From Phymatolithon calcareum (taxonomy: Eukaryota; Rhodophyta; Florideophyceae; Hapalidiales), in the NCBI GenBank assembly GCA_977006965.1, contig OZ345367.1, forward strand, positions 496,001-560,000: 64,000 bases of DNA, in the 5' to 3' direction. Position 1 is the first letter of the stretch. Every line of letters begins with the position of its first letter. Shown here piece by piece: positions 52,518-62,966 of this stretch. A program made the translations under genes and the position numbers. The notes under the pieces are model-generated. The model saw nothing but the letters and a program-made list of their open reading frames with translations. It did no database searches and had not been told where the DNA came from.

Positions 52518-55500
52518 AATTGATGAGGTACTCTATGATAAAGTCAGAATGTTAAGCCCAAGTGGGCTGGGTTCGAAAATGACAGCTTGGTGTCATTCAT
52601 ATCATATGAGCACTGGAGTTAAAAAATGGATTAACCAATTGTGCAAGGGTGCACTTCTTGGAAGATTTGACAGGCAGGGAAGTTTACAATACGGTGCGGT
52701 TTGACGAGACTCGTCAGCAATGTAATGAGCCTCGTCAGCGGTTTTCTACCTTTCCGTCCAAGGATCTTTCCAGCGTGTGGGTGTGCTTGGCCCTCAAAAT
52801 ATAAATCCGTATCAATGGCAGAGAGCGATGTGGCGTTGCTATCTACGAGAGGCGCGGCAAGGCACGGAGGGTTGCTAGGCAGAAGTAACGACGAAAAAGT
52901 ACTGATGATGATCAACTGCGGATCGTGACAACTGCCAACGCACAATCTTTGTGCACTAGTTGCAAAGTTGGATGTGAAGGGAGGGATACCGCGGCTCTTC
53001 TGGCTGGTTGTTTGACTAGCTCCTGTCTAAGCGCCGCGGGGCGTGCTTAACTGCCCAGCAGCGCCATGCAGTGCCGAGTGCCCGAATAAAGTCACCGCTT
53101 CTATAAAGTCAATATATTTTATTGTCTTTAGACTCATCGATGAACCACGGCTCGAACTTAGATGTATGGAAAGTCCCTCTCGTCTCACGGTCTTAGTCAC
53201 GCTATCTTTTCCAAAATTGTGTCAATAAAGTGACCTACCAGTCTCTCGTAGAGTATACTCGGTAGGCTCTTGGCAGTCTCTGTCCGTAACGCAAAATAAT
53301 GTGACCGCTTCTCTTTCCGATGGTCGTGTGCATGGCAGGCACTGCCTCCCCAATTTGACGATGCTCGGATCTTGCAAACTCCACCGGACCTGACCCATCT
53401 GCTGAGTCTTCCACTTCGTCATGGAAGTAGGTATATCCAGTCGATTTTGGAACAGTTGTTTTGCACAGTTGATTCGTATATAAAAAATGCTTGGACGCCG
53501 CGAATCCTTAACTTTTCTACCCAAAGAGACAAGAGCTGCACGTACGGCACATGTCGTGCTGACCTCTGCAGGGCAACAGGGCGAATATTTGGCGGTATGC
53601 GTATGAAGGATTGCAATCTATAACTGAGGCTCAGTTAGGCTCAGTTATAACTCAGTTACTGAGCTCTCTTTTCCAGCGCGGGATACAATACCTTCATCGG
53701 GGCAGAGCCCTTTAACAACGTTCTGTTTAAAACTTCCAATAAATTGTGCACTGCTCCAAAGTGTACACGGGCACGATTTATAAATCGTGCTTCGATGGAC
53801 AAATATACAAAAAAGCCCTGGCTCGTCACAGCAACAGCAGCAGCTTGTTCGAATCATCCAAACAGTCTCAAACTTAAATCAACCATTATATATGTTGCAG
53901 AATTAACGAGCAAGTTTTTTATACAGGACTCTGTTTCCACGTATCCCTCACTGCGCGCCGTGATGAGTAGAGGCCCGGAATGGGACCACATTGTTCGAGT
54001 GGAATACAGGAAAACCCAGGGAAGATACAGTACAGTACAGTACTGTGCAAAGACAGAGTGAATAAAAGAACAATCTATATGACATATATATAATGAGAGA
54101 GATACTGTAACACTTTTCATGGCATTAAAATGGGTTCTTCTGTACAAAAGGCCAGAAAAACGGAGACAGTAAGACTTCGTTCCGGACCTCTACAACACTA
54201 AGCTTCAGAGCTCGTGTGAAAAATATAGTGGTGAGGTTCGTTGTTTTAGCGGATGGGATGAGAGAGACGACGAAGCAACGTGTAGGACATGGTGCATATC
54301 GTTCCGGATAATTGGCCCCATGCTGAAGTTAAAGTTTCTCTCTTTTTCTTCTAGTCTATCAGAAATCAGTGCATGCCGTGCAACTCAAGCAGCGACAATG
54401 GTGAGGCACCTGTACAAGAGACTCTTCTTGGTATGGAATTTGCCTCTGGACCTGCTGCGGACCAACAATTCTGCACGGGGCAGCATGTCGGACTATTGTT
54501 ACCCAGAAATAGTTTACTCAGCAAGCGACTAACGAAGGTGGGATCTGACATCTGTGTCGGAGAGACGCTTCGTTATGGGACAGTTTTCGGGGGAGATACA
54601 CATCTTATTGTATGTATCCGACAAGAAGGGTTTGAATTTCCATTTCTTTGGTCCTGATTTGCTATCTTGCAGCATGGCCCTGCTTGGCGATCGTTTTTTT
54701 GCTTTCTATGCGCAAGGTGCAGAGCGATCTTCACGTCGTTAAGAACAGCCAATCTCGAAAATTGTTGTGTCTCGAATTATTGCCGTCAACCCATACTCTC
54801 TTCACACGTGCCGATCATGCACACACTCCATCTCTCCCCACACGGCTGCATATCCCGACTGCCAACAGTTTTTCAACCTGAGTTTTGACCCTCACGAGAC
54901 TGGGCGTACCACAACAGCGATGCTACACAATGACCATTCGGGTTCATAACGTTAGTTACGCCCCCGCCCGCCATATCTACCGTTACCCTGTATACTATAT
55001 TGCTCCATAGTAAAGCTGTATGATATTCCAGTTCTCCCTGATTGCTCATGAACAATTATTACACCAGTGTCTCACCGACTTGAAAGAGCTTACAAGAAAA
55101 GACCACATTGTAAAATGCAGATGTCGTACCCACTCACAGTTGTCACATACACATCATTTCCTCGCGGCGTGAAAAATCAGAGTTATGCTCTGGTCGCCAA
55201 TAGACCTGGATGTGACATCAACTTCGTGCCAGTGAAATCCCTGCTTATGCAGTATCCTTCCACTTGCCATGAAGACCTCACCACCGCTGTCCATATCAAT
55301 TCAAACAACATGGGATCGATCAAACTCATATTAGCGGGAGAGATGCACATCAATCATATTGTAGAGCACTTCAAGTCCAACAACAAAAGGTCCAGTTGGC
55401 ACATAACGCTCGGAAAAAAGCTTCAGCAGTGACTCATTTCTCGTGCCTAATGCTACAGCTTGTGAAGCAGGTGCACAACTGTTATGTAACGTGAAACTTC

Positions 55501-55562
55501 ACAGAATGGCCTTCCTCAAACTGAAAAACAACGCACCTTGAGACAACTTGAAGTGAATTAGA
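52518..55562. other. Three-kilobase intergenic region between CYC8 and PrmC
   Basis: Short frames only, the longest being 121 codons from a GTG (55067-55432). A cluster of CTCAGTTA words lies at 53628-53660 and a TACAG repeat at 54026-54042. AATAAA-like signals occur near 53086. The two flanking genes converge here. Confidence 0.4.
53621..53664. repeat. Clustered TAACTGAG/CTCAGTTA words
   Basis: TAACTGAGGCTCAGTTAGGC then TCAGTTATAACTCAGTTACT then GAGC. The words CTCAGTTA (three times) and TAACTGAG (once, with TTACTGAG once) alternate, so the stretch is both directly repeated and self-complementary. Confidence 0.75.
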
Positions 55563-56471
55563 TTAATCTTTTACAAACTGGCAGAACCGCGGTCGTCCAT
55601 ACATGTCATCATAGCTGGCGACGTGAGATAAGCCCGCATATTTTCTGGTGGACAACAGACATGGATGGGACTCATCAACCTCTAGCCAAATGTATCCGCC
55701 TTTCTTCAACAGTCTGCGACTTGCCGTCAGTACCTCATCAACAATATCCAGTCCTTCGTCACCGCCACATAGTGCAAAAAGGTCTTCGTGCATCGCCACT
55801 TCCGGCTGCAACGAATCCATATCAGCCGTAGGGATGTAAGGTGGGTTGGACACGACCACATCAAACATGCTATCGCATGACAGAGATGACAACGTCAGGT
55901 TCGAAGCCCTTTCATGAACGAAGCGAGCTCTGGAAGAAAGATTCAACATTGACGCATTTTCCATGCTCAATGCCACGGCTTGTGGCGAAATATCAGCACC
56001 CACGCCAGTCCACTTGCTCCGTGCATAGAGTAGCGCGAGTAAAACAGCCCCGGATCCGCATCCGATGTCCAGAACTTTTGCAGTTTTGGGAAGCTGCTTG
56101 TCCGCAAGGACATGCTCAACAAGCTCCTCAGTCTCTGGTCGAGGGATAAGCACCGGACTTCGGACTTGCAGCGTTATGTTGTGAAAATCCCAATCTCCGA
56201 CAAGATATTGCACGGGCGTGCGCTTCGTAGCGCGTTCCATGCAGAGACCAGAGAAACTCTGGAGTTCATGAGTGTTGACTTCTTGTTTCGATACTCGGGC
56301 ACTGTGGCGAGATCTGATGTTGGAGAAGGAGGCGACTGCAAAATGCTCAGCACCAGCTGACGCTTCTGGCACGCCAGCATTTTTCAGCAGTTTCGTTGCG
56401 ATGCTCACCGCAGCTCCGACTGTGCTACAGCGGCTGATTGCCAACCACTGAGACGCACAAAATGCTGACAT
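55563..56471 (-). CDS. PrmC/HemK-family glutamine methyltransferase (release factor)
   Basis: The family methylates the Gln of the GGQ motif in peptide-chain release factors, using S-adenosylmethionine. The ATG at 56471 gives 302 aa; an in-frame GTG lies at 56489. The N-terminal helical part contains RATKRTPVQYLVGDWDFHNI (substrate side), followed by VLIPRPETEELVEHVL. The Rossmann methyltransferase fold has VLDIGCGSGAVLLALLY (GCGSG about 137-141) and VVVSNPPYIPTADM (NPPY about 209-212, which holds the glutamine). LFALCGGDEGLDIV near residue 235 is diagnostic for PrmC. The length and the leading about 50 residues suggest the bacterial-type organellar form, in mitochondria or plastid. The frame is intact, on the same strand as NOT2 and about 510 bp downstream of it. 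Confidence 0.92.
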   Translation of the reverse strand: MSAFCASQWLAISRCSTVGAAVSIATKLLKNAGVPEASAGAEHFAVASFSNIRSRHSARVSKQEVNTHELQSFSGLCMERATKRTPVQYLVGDWDFHNITLQVRSPVLIPRPETEELVEHVLADKQLPKTAKVLDIGCGSGAVLLALLYARSKWTGVGADISPQAVALSMENASMLNLSSRARFVHERASNLTLSSLSCDSMFDVVVSNPPYIPTADMDSLQPEVAMHEDLFALCGGDEGLDIVDEVLTASRRLLKKGGYIWLEVDESHPCLLSTRKYAGLSHVASYDDMYGRPRFCQFVKD

Positions 56472-56980
56472 TGGAGCGGCCAACTCCACGGAACACGGTG
56501 CGCAGAGTTGGCCTTGTGACTCATGCTCCTCGAGGGGTGAAGTGTATCATAAATCTGGACGGAGATCCGAAAAAGTGAAACTCAATTCTTTGCAAAAGAC
56601 AACGAAATCGTATCCTGCACGAGCAAGAACTCTGCATAAATAAGGAAGCCACATACAAAAGGACATGCATTGTAGTTCGAAATTCTGCTTTTATTGCTGT
56701 CTTCAGTGACTTGAACACCTATACACTGCTCGAAAGTGCATCTGATCTGGCCGCGACAAGAGGCTTTGCGTGCTGCTGCGTCGATAAACATTAATGTCCT
56801 TGCCTCAATCCTAGACGCCGATTACTGCCTAATTATAAACGTTATTAGTGAAAGAAGCAGACTGCTGTTTCCATTCCGCTTGCCAAGCGTGCCTGCTCGC
56901 GCTCTTGCGCTGCCTTCCTCTTACAGATATATCAAACGCTTTTCGACTCTGTACTCGCAACAGCAGAGTATCATATATCC
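56472..56980. other. Spacer between NOT2 and PrmC
   Basis: Probably the 3' end of NOT2 and the promoter of PrmC, both on the minus strand. No further coding is seen. Confidence 0.5.
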
Positions 56981-59200
56981 CTAAGCAGTCGACATATGAG
57001 AGGGAATGTGCACAGCACGCAGTTCTTCTTCTGTCATCAATCCTTCCTCAAAGGAGATGTTGGCATCATGAAAAGGTCGCCGTTCCCACGACGTGATATC
57101 GAAATAGATATACGCTCCTCGCTCATATCCGGAATCCGTCCCCGGGGCCCTCGTAAACCAAAGTTTCAAATCCTTGTGGTACCGCCATTCTCGGTTGTGC
57201 AACTCGATGGCGGCCAATTGCTGCAGCACATCACGGGGCAAGTTATAAAAGATGTAGAACAAGGTTTCCAACTGAAACTTGGTAAAGTGGCTGGTCTTGA
57301 GAGCAGGGGGAGACATGTAATAGCAAGCAGGCAACTTGTAGTCTGGCTCTTCGCTTCGCTGACCTGTTGCGTTTTGATTCTCCGAATCGGATTTGTTCGT
57401 TTGACCGGCGCTCCACGGAGATTCAAAAGATAGATGCAACGGCTCATTCGAATTTAGGTTCAGTCCCAGCATTGTCAAATCAAGTCCAACGGACAAGAGT
57501 GCGACGTCAGAGCTCCCATTCTCTCCCTGTGATGGGTTGAGCATTCCAAGCAATCCTTTCATGCCGTACTTCTCCGACGGCGCAAGCTCAGTGTCTGCCT
57601 TAACACCGCCGGTATCATCATTTTGGACCTTACGCAAGTGCGACAACAAAGCAGAGGAGCTATCGTCAGATTGTACAAGTCCATTAGTCGTGGAGCTCGG
57701 CAGCGGCCCGCGCATCTGAGCTCTTTTCGACGCATCTTGAAGGTCCGAATGATTAAGGGTGCCTCCGGATATCTTGGCGTAAGGATCCCTGTTCGTCGAA
57801 GTGTTCCCGTCAAAGTTGGCACTGCTTGCCGTTGCAAATGATCCGGTTACTGGTCTCTGGGCCCTGGTGCCGTATTGCGAGGATGCATTTAGATATGCAT
57901 TGTTCTGCGACGGAATACCGGCGGTATCGAATAGGCCCTGTCCTACGGAAGTAGGCACAGACTGCCTTTCAGCATGTGGGTTTGGTGCTATACGGGCGAG
58001 TTCTTCCAACGCTTGTTGGCCAAGCTGCTGCGAGGTTCGGTCCAGCCCGGCAAAGTTCGAAGCCGTCGCTTTGCCCTTCGACAAGTTGGAAGGCAATGCA
58101 CTTGAATCCGGTACTTGCATGGAGCCAAGAGCGGAAGAGCCTAATGTGTTTGGCACAACATATGATGTCGAGCCGCTTTCAAACTGGTCACGTAGGTGCG
58201 GCTGCGCGGACACATTAAAATATGCATCCGTGGAGGACGCAGGTACGCGTTCCATACCGGGTAGTCTGTTCAGTCCTTGTAATCCACTCTCTAGACCAGA
58301 AGGCTGTGACGTTCCTGCAATATTCACAGCACCTGCCGAATTGCCACCGTTCGTACCTCCTCCTAGCGCAGGGAAATCCTCGCTCTGCATCGAAAACTCG
58401 CCTGCCCGTCCGGAGCCTGTTAACGCGTCAACCGCCTTCGACCTTGTATTTGAATACGCCCCCAACCCGTAAAGATCCGAATAGGCGCCCATGCCATTGA
58501 TTGAGGAGGGAATTGGGGCGGTGAAGTTAGCGGTCATCGATTCAAAGCCACTAGTAGATGGCAGCAAATTCGATGCGCTGTTTGCAGTCGATTGAGCTGG
58601 ATTTGTACCTCCTCCTAAGGTCGGAAACTCGCTAGGATCAAAAACAGTATTCGTACCAATCGGTGTGTGACGCGCATACATATCTTGCTGCGCGGATTGT
58701 TGCGGCATATGACTTGAAAGCAGTGATTCTGGTTGCGCCGGAATACCTGCATTACCTACGCCAGAAGAATCAGGAAAGCCCTTATTGATGATGTGATACA
58801 CGCCTTCGTCGTAACCAGGTTGACGAGTGGATACCGGAACGCGCCCGCCAGAAAGTCCGACTGCAGTCGGTCTCATTGATTGGGTCGCCTGAAACGACGC
58901 TGTTGAAGGCGGCTGTTGTTGCTGCGAGAAGTTGAGTTGCGGATGATGCTGCAGCAATTGCGATTGTGCGGTGGTAACCGGTATATCATTTGCCCAAGGT
59001 TGGTTTGGAAAAGGGATCGCGGAGTTTGACGAATTTGCATGACGCATGGATCCATTCAATGGATTGGAAAGCGGGAAGGAGGAAGTGAGAACGTTTTGCG
59101 GACCCTGGTCTTTCCCAGTCGGCAGTAGAGATTGGGAGGACGGCTGTGGCGGCGCTCGCTGGCCCGGGTCGCCCCTGAAGCCGTAATACAGATTGTTCAT
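56981..59200 (-). CDS. NOT2: CCR4-NOT complex subunit 2 (NOT2)
   Basis: NOT2 pairs with NOT3/5 and NOT1 in the CCR4-NOT complex, which shortens mRNA poly(A) tails. The ATG at 59200 gives 739 aa beginning MNNLYYGFRGDPGQ; an earlier in-frame GTG at 59287 is unlikely. Most of the protein is low-complexity (Asn, Ser, Gln, Gly), with repeated patches such as EDFPALGGGTNGG and SEFPTLGGGTNPA, short motifs also seen in other NOT2 proteins. A GLDLTMLGLNLNSNEPLHLS block marks the NOT1-anchoring region. The C-terminal about 130 residues form the NOT box: LPACYYMSPPALKTSHFTKF, LETLFYIFYNLPRDVLQQLA, ELHNREWRYHKDLKLWFTRA and GAYIYFDITSWERRPFHDAN. The frame is intact and intronless. Confidence 0.95.
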   Translation of the reverse strand: MNNLYYGFRGDPGQRAPPQPSSQSLLPTGKDQGPQNVLTSSFPLSNPLNGSMRHANSSNSAIPFPNQPWANDIPVTTAQSQLLQHHPQLNFSQQQQPPSTASFQATQSMRPTAVGLSGGRVPVSTRQPGYDEGVYHIINKGFPDSSGVGNAGIPAQPESLLSSHMPQQSAQQDMYARHTPIGTNTVFDPSEFPTLGGGTNPAQSTANSASNLLPSTSGFESMTANFTAPIPSSINGMGAYSDLYGLGAYSNTRSKAVDALTGSGRAGEFSMQSEDFPALGGGTNGGNSAGAVNIAGTSQPSGLESGLQGLNRLPGMERVPASSTDAYFNVSAQPHLRDQFESGSTSYVVPNTLGSSALGSMQVPDSSALPSNLSKGKATASNFAGLDRTSQQLGQQALEELARIAPNPHAERQSVPTSVGQGLFDTAGIPSQNNAYLNASSQYGTRAQRPVTGSFATASSANFDGNTSTNRDPYAKISGGTLNHSDLQDASKRAQMRGPLPSSTTNGLVQSDDSSSALLSHLRKVQNDDTGGVKADTELAPSEKYGMKGLLGMLNPSQGENGSSDVALLSVGLDLTMLGLNLNSNEPLHLSFESPWSAGQTNKSDSENQNATGQRSEEPDYKLPACYYMSPPALKTSHFTKFQLETLFYIFYNLPRDVLQQLAAIELHNREWRYHKDLKLWFTRAPGTDSGYERGAYIYFDITSWERRPFHDANISFEEGLMTEEELRAVHIPSHMSTA

Positions 59201-59326
59201 ACGCGAATTGCGGCAGTGGTATGCGAGAAAAAGGTATGCGCGTTGATTGATGATTACCTTAGTGGTCTCACAACCATGCTCTGACACGGGGTTGCTTCAC
59301 CTGCGCTACGCTCGGAAACGCGCGCA

Positions 59327-59542
59327 ATGGCGAACCGGAAGAAAATGGTTGCGTACGCTCTCAACAAAGCGAGGACGTCGGGCACGAAGGAAAACGAGTT
59401 GTTCGCTTTCCAGAAAGGGTTAAGGTGGGGTCGGGCGGTTGTTGGAGGCGAGATAGTGCGAACCAGCTCCTTGGACCAAGTTGCAGATTTCGCACGGTCG
59501 CATGCGGGGTCTGCTAAATCGCAATCAAAAAAACCTAAATGA
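59327..59542 (+). CDS. Small basic protein, 71 aa, divergent from NOT2
   Basis: The ATG at 59327 lies 126 bp from the NOT2 start on the opposite strand, an arrangement typical of a shared promoter. The product is basic: MANRKKMVAYALNKARTSGT, then KENELFAFQKGLRWGRAVVG, ending with AKSQSKKPK. It has a mixed-sequence helix-rich middle and a Lys/Ser tail. There is no membrane segment or signal peptide. I do not recognise the family. A real gene is likelier than chance because of the tidy start, the composition and the divergent arrangement. Confidence 0.5.
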   Translation: MANRKKMVAYALNKARTSGTKENELFAFQKGLRWGRAVVGGEIVRTSSLDQVADFARSHAGSAKSQSKKPK

Positions 59543-59989
59543 AAATTAGTAATTTTTTACAACATTTTAGCGTATGCCTGTCATACCTGATCGCCGCAGT
59601 TCCCAAAACGACTCAGTGCAACGAACCGTTCCTTCAGGTTTTATCACGGACTTAACAGTTTGCCAGCTCATTAGAGTACACATTCGAAACGAGCGATAAG
59701 GGATTCCGCTAGACAAATGCCTTGGCTGTTATTGCGTATTTATCGAACTAAAGGATCTCAGCACCATTTTGCATTGGATTGTTATGCCCACTTTCCCTGA
59801 AGGAACCGTACGGCGACCGCGCAGCGTGCTATTAGGATAGGATAGAAAGAGGGACCCACGCTATGATATGGGGCAATAAGTCTTATCCAGAGATATGTAC
59901 AACAAGAGCCGAAAAGTTTCGGAGACCTGGGAATACAAACAGATTACGATATAGCCCTACAAAGTTTGCAGCCCCAATCCACGGTTTAC
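59543..59989. other. Convergent intergenic spacer
   Basis: It lies between the 3' ends of the 71-residue ORF and eL22. No features. Confidence 0.5.
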
Positions 59990-60775
59990 TTACTCATCAT
60001 CATCTTCTGAAGCGTCATCATCTTCACTAATGTTGAAGTAGCGCAACTCGTACGTGTTTTTGTCCGATGCAACAACACGCATCCAATCGCGAAGATTCTG
60101 TTTTTTGAGGAATTTCTTCGTCAAGTACTTAAGGTAGCGCTTCGAGAAGGCCTGCGTTGCTTCCACATGGATCTTGTCCGTATCGCGAGAGACTTTCACG
60201 CCACATCCGGCAATACCGAGCTGGCCTTTCTTTCCGTTCACCTTAATACGACTAAACAAGAACTTCTCCTGCAATATTGCGCAATAAATTGGAGAACACG
60301 CACATGGCAAACAGTCCAGAGACGCATAATCAGCACTCTGAGTCGCTGCATGTAGGCGGGAACATAAAACCAAACTAAAAATCTTCCGTCAAGAGTGCAG
60401 TGCTGTCGCATCCAGGACTTGCGCATGTCTAATAAGACCTTCACGCATTCACTAAATCCATGCGTACCGCAACTGCAATCTCTTTGAATGAAGAGTGAGC
60501 GTGCAAGAGAATAGATGGATGGCTACAACGTACAAAATCCGCAGCGTCCATAATTTTGTCACTGCATGGCGCAGAGCAGTCGATCACGAACTTGCCGCCG
60601 ACTTTCGAGGCCTTTTTCGGCTTCTGCAGATATTTGACGCCTCGACGAGAAAGCGCATGGACCTGACAGTCAGAAATCGCGTGCGACCGGAGCCTCGGCT
60701 TAACTAGGCATGTAGCTGCCCACAGGCAACAAACGCGAAGGAAATCGTTTAACTTACGGTAACTGCAGGAGACAT
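59990..60775 (-). CDS. RPL22: 60S ribosomal protein eL22 (three exons)
   Basis: eL22 is a component of the eukaryotic large ribosomal subunit. Exon 1 is 60775-60758 (ATG plus five codons, MSPAVT). Intron 1 is 60757-60624, with GTAAGT and a CTGCAG end. Exon 2 is 60623-60534 (30 codons, [20 protein letters not shown]... to DAADF). Intron 2 is 60533-60269, with GTACGT and a TTGCAG end. Exon 3 is 60268-59990 (92 codons plus stop). All junctions fall between codons. The product is 128 residues, exactly the human length. Signatures are [55 protein letters not shown] and ELRYFNI, then an acidic tail ([12 protein letters not shown]). Exon borders are inferred from the protein and GT/AG sites. Confidence 0.93.
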
Positions 60776-61803
60776 GGTGAAGTCGGGAACCGGATGACAA
60801 ACCCAGCTTGTGTGCTGCAGAGGTGCACGAGTATGGTCACCGTCGGGCGATTGATCTAAGAAATGATCAAGCCGCTTGATTCAAGCGCCGACCGCATCGA
60901 TTTAGGGCAACCAGTGACACGAACTGTAAGCAGAGCTTGTTCGAGTTGGGAATGAATTATACAGCTGTATAGTATACAGTATTGAACAAATCAATATTTA
61001 TGTCAGACAGTCTGTCTAATAGAGTCCAGTCTTCCATTTCGTCGAATCCAATATTTGGTGAAACATTAATGTTTTCGAAGCTTTGGAGTAAAAATATTCA
61101 AAACATTGGAAAATACTATCATAGCTGCAATTCCTGAAAACATTACAACATATTTCAAAATCATTTCAATATAAGTCGAAACCTGAAATATGTATGAAAT
61201 ATTTCTGACTGCAAGGGCAACGTAGGATTGATTCAATGCTTACACGCAGAATCCAGTTAAAAATAGGGACTGTATGAAGATCTCTTTTTTACTACTAGCA
61301 GCTGCATTTATCATAAAGACGATCTGTATGATACTGGAAAGCCGTGACGCCTTGCGTGCAAAATGTCACAGACACGTGATGTGGCAGCTTGTTTGATTGG
61401 CGAATGCTGTCGATGAGAAACAACTTGGCAGGTTTGTGGGTTCAGTATCATAATCCGTGACGTAACTAATACGAATCGTAAACCGCCAAGTCGACAAAAG
61501 TTTAGGGATGATCGATCGAATGTGCCGTGGTCTGCGAAAATTGTCGCTGGGAGGGCACCCTCAGGAAATAGATCCGGTGCGCTCAAATGGCACCAATTTG
61601 CCAGATTCTCTGCGCAACGATTTAGGTCCCGCTTCTTTTCTACCGGAATCCTAATCTGCATAAATAGGAGGGCAACCGACTACAATTAAACATTTACACG
61701 ACCCACTGCGCCGAGGCAGACCAACCTTTCCTCACATATTTCGGTTCGCACTTGACGCATCACCCTCAGCCCCGCCCCCACATTACATTGCTCGCAGCTC
61801 AGC
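60776..61803. other. Divergent intergenic region between eL22 and the HhH gene
   Basis: AT-rich in the middle (about 60960-61200, TAATGTTTTCGAAGCTTTGG and similar). It probably holds both promoters. A 116-codon minus frame at 61311-61661 is not recognised. Confidence 0.4.
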
Positions 61804-62966
61804 ATGACGACCACACAGGAACCAGTTGCCGACGCCCCTGTCGAGCCCGTCGCCAAGAAGGCGAAGATTGACCAAGAGCCAGCTCCTGCCCCGGGAATAG
61901 TCGAAGCCTCCACCTCCGGCTGGCCGGATCACAAGATGAATATCAATAAGGGTGTCATGAAGGGGTCTGAGGGCAAGTTTTTCTCTGCCCTTGCCACTGC
62001 TGACTGTGATGTTCTGGAGGGCCTAGGTGATAAGTCAAAGGCCCTGATGGAGGCATGTGGCGTGCAGACAGTGACTGAACTGGCTAAGTTCAAGTATTAC
62101 AAGATGGCGAAGGTGCGTGCTTGTCCCCATTTTCTGAGTGGGGATGGATTTCTGCTTTGAGCCACCGCCAATGGCGGCTGCCAGGCGTACCGAAATTGTG
62201 CCCAGCAAGGGCCATTTCTTTCATTGCGGATTTGTAGAATTTTCGCGAATTATGGAGTGTTTTTCCTATTTTTCGACGGTTTCTGACGAATTCTGTTATT
62301 ATGATGCGTCGTCGATCCGCGAATGTGTATAAATTCCGAAGGCCATCGCTGTGTTAGCGCCCCTTGAAGAAGCGGACGGGAGAGATTCGACTTCGGTGCT
62401 CAACTGCGACCTTGCGGTAAGTAATCCATTTCGTCCCTGTCGTTCAACGGCAGATCGCGGCGCGAAGAATAGCGCCCCTCCAACGGTCGAGTCTCAACCC
62501 GTCGACATTTTCGCATGGTTGTATCCTCTTAACCAGAGGGGCGCAAAGCGAACGAGAGCATCTCGACGTGCTGCTCGCTATCCCGATCTCGAGGCGAGTC
62601 CAAGGACCTGACCGGGACGCAGCAGCACGGACAACTTACAAGGAGAAGAGTTCATATCCATCTTGACCATTCTTGTGGTTACTGACTCGACCTGTTTCAT
62701 TCATGTGGCATTGCCTTGTGCAGGTTGACTTAGATTATGAGACGAAAACGTTGAACGAGATCCTCGAGGCTCCAGTCCATGCCCTGCAGGGTGTTAGCGA
62801 GAAGATGGCGGGTTTCCTCGGAGAAATGGAAGTGAAGACCGTCGCCGATCTTGCCGAATTCAAGTACTGCAAGTGGGCGGAGGCCATTGTGACAATGGCC
62901 GAATGTGAGCATAAGTTGAATGCGAAGGATCGCAAGGCCGAAGCTATGCTCAAGAAATTGGAGTAA
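61804..62966 (+). CDS. Duplicated helix-hairpin-helix protein (two exons)
   Basis: Exon 1 is 61804-62112 (103 codons, ending KYYKMAK before GTGCGT). The intron is 62113-62723 (611 bp, ending TTGTGCAG). Exon 2 is 62724-62966 (80 codons plus stop). The product is 183 aa. The first about 35 residues are Pro/Ala-rich with a KKAKI patch. Two halves then share one pattern: LEGLGDKSKALMEACGVQTV then TELAKFKYYKMA, and LQGVSEKMAGFLGEMEVKTV then ADLAEFKYCKWAEAI. L.G(L/V)..K....L.....V.TV..LA.FKY.K.A is a helix-hairpin-helix-like repeat, a fold that usually binds nucleic acid or protein. I have seen similar anonymous proteins in algae but cannot name a function. AATAAA at 63184 is a likely polyadenylation signal. 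Confidence 0.75.

Noticed and set aside
55067-55432. 121-codon plus frame between CYC8 and PrmC
   Set aside because: It starts at GTG, the first ATG is 16 codons later, and there is no domain or context in its favour.
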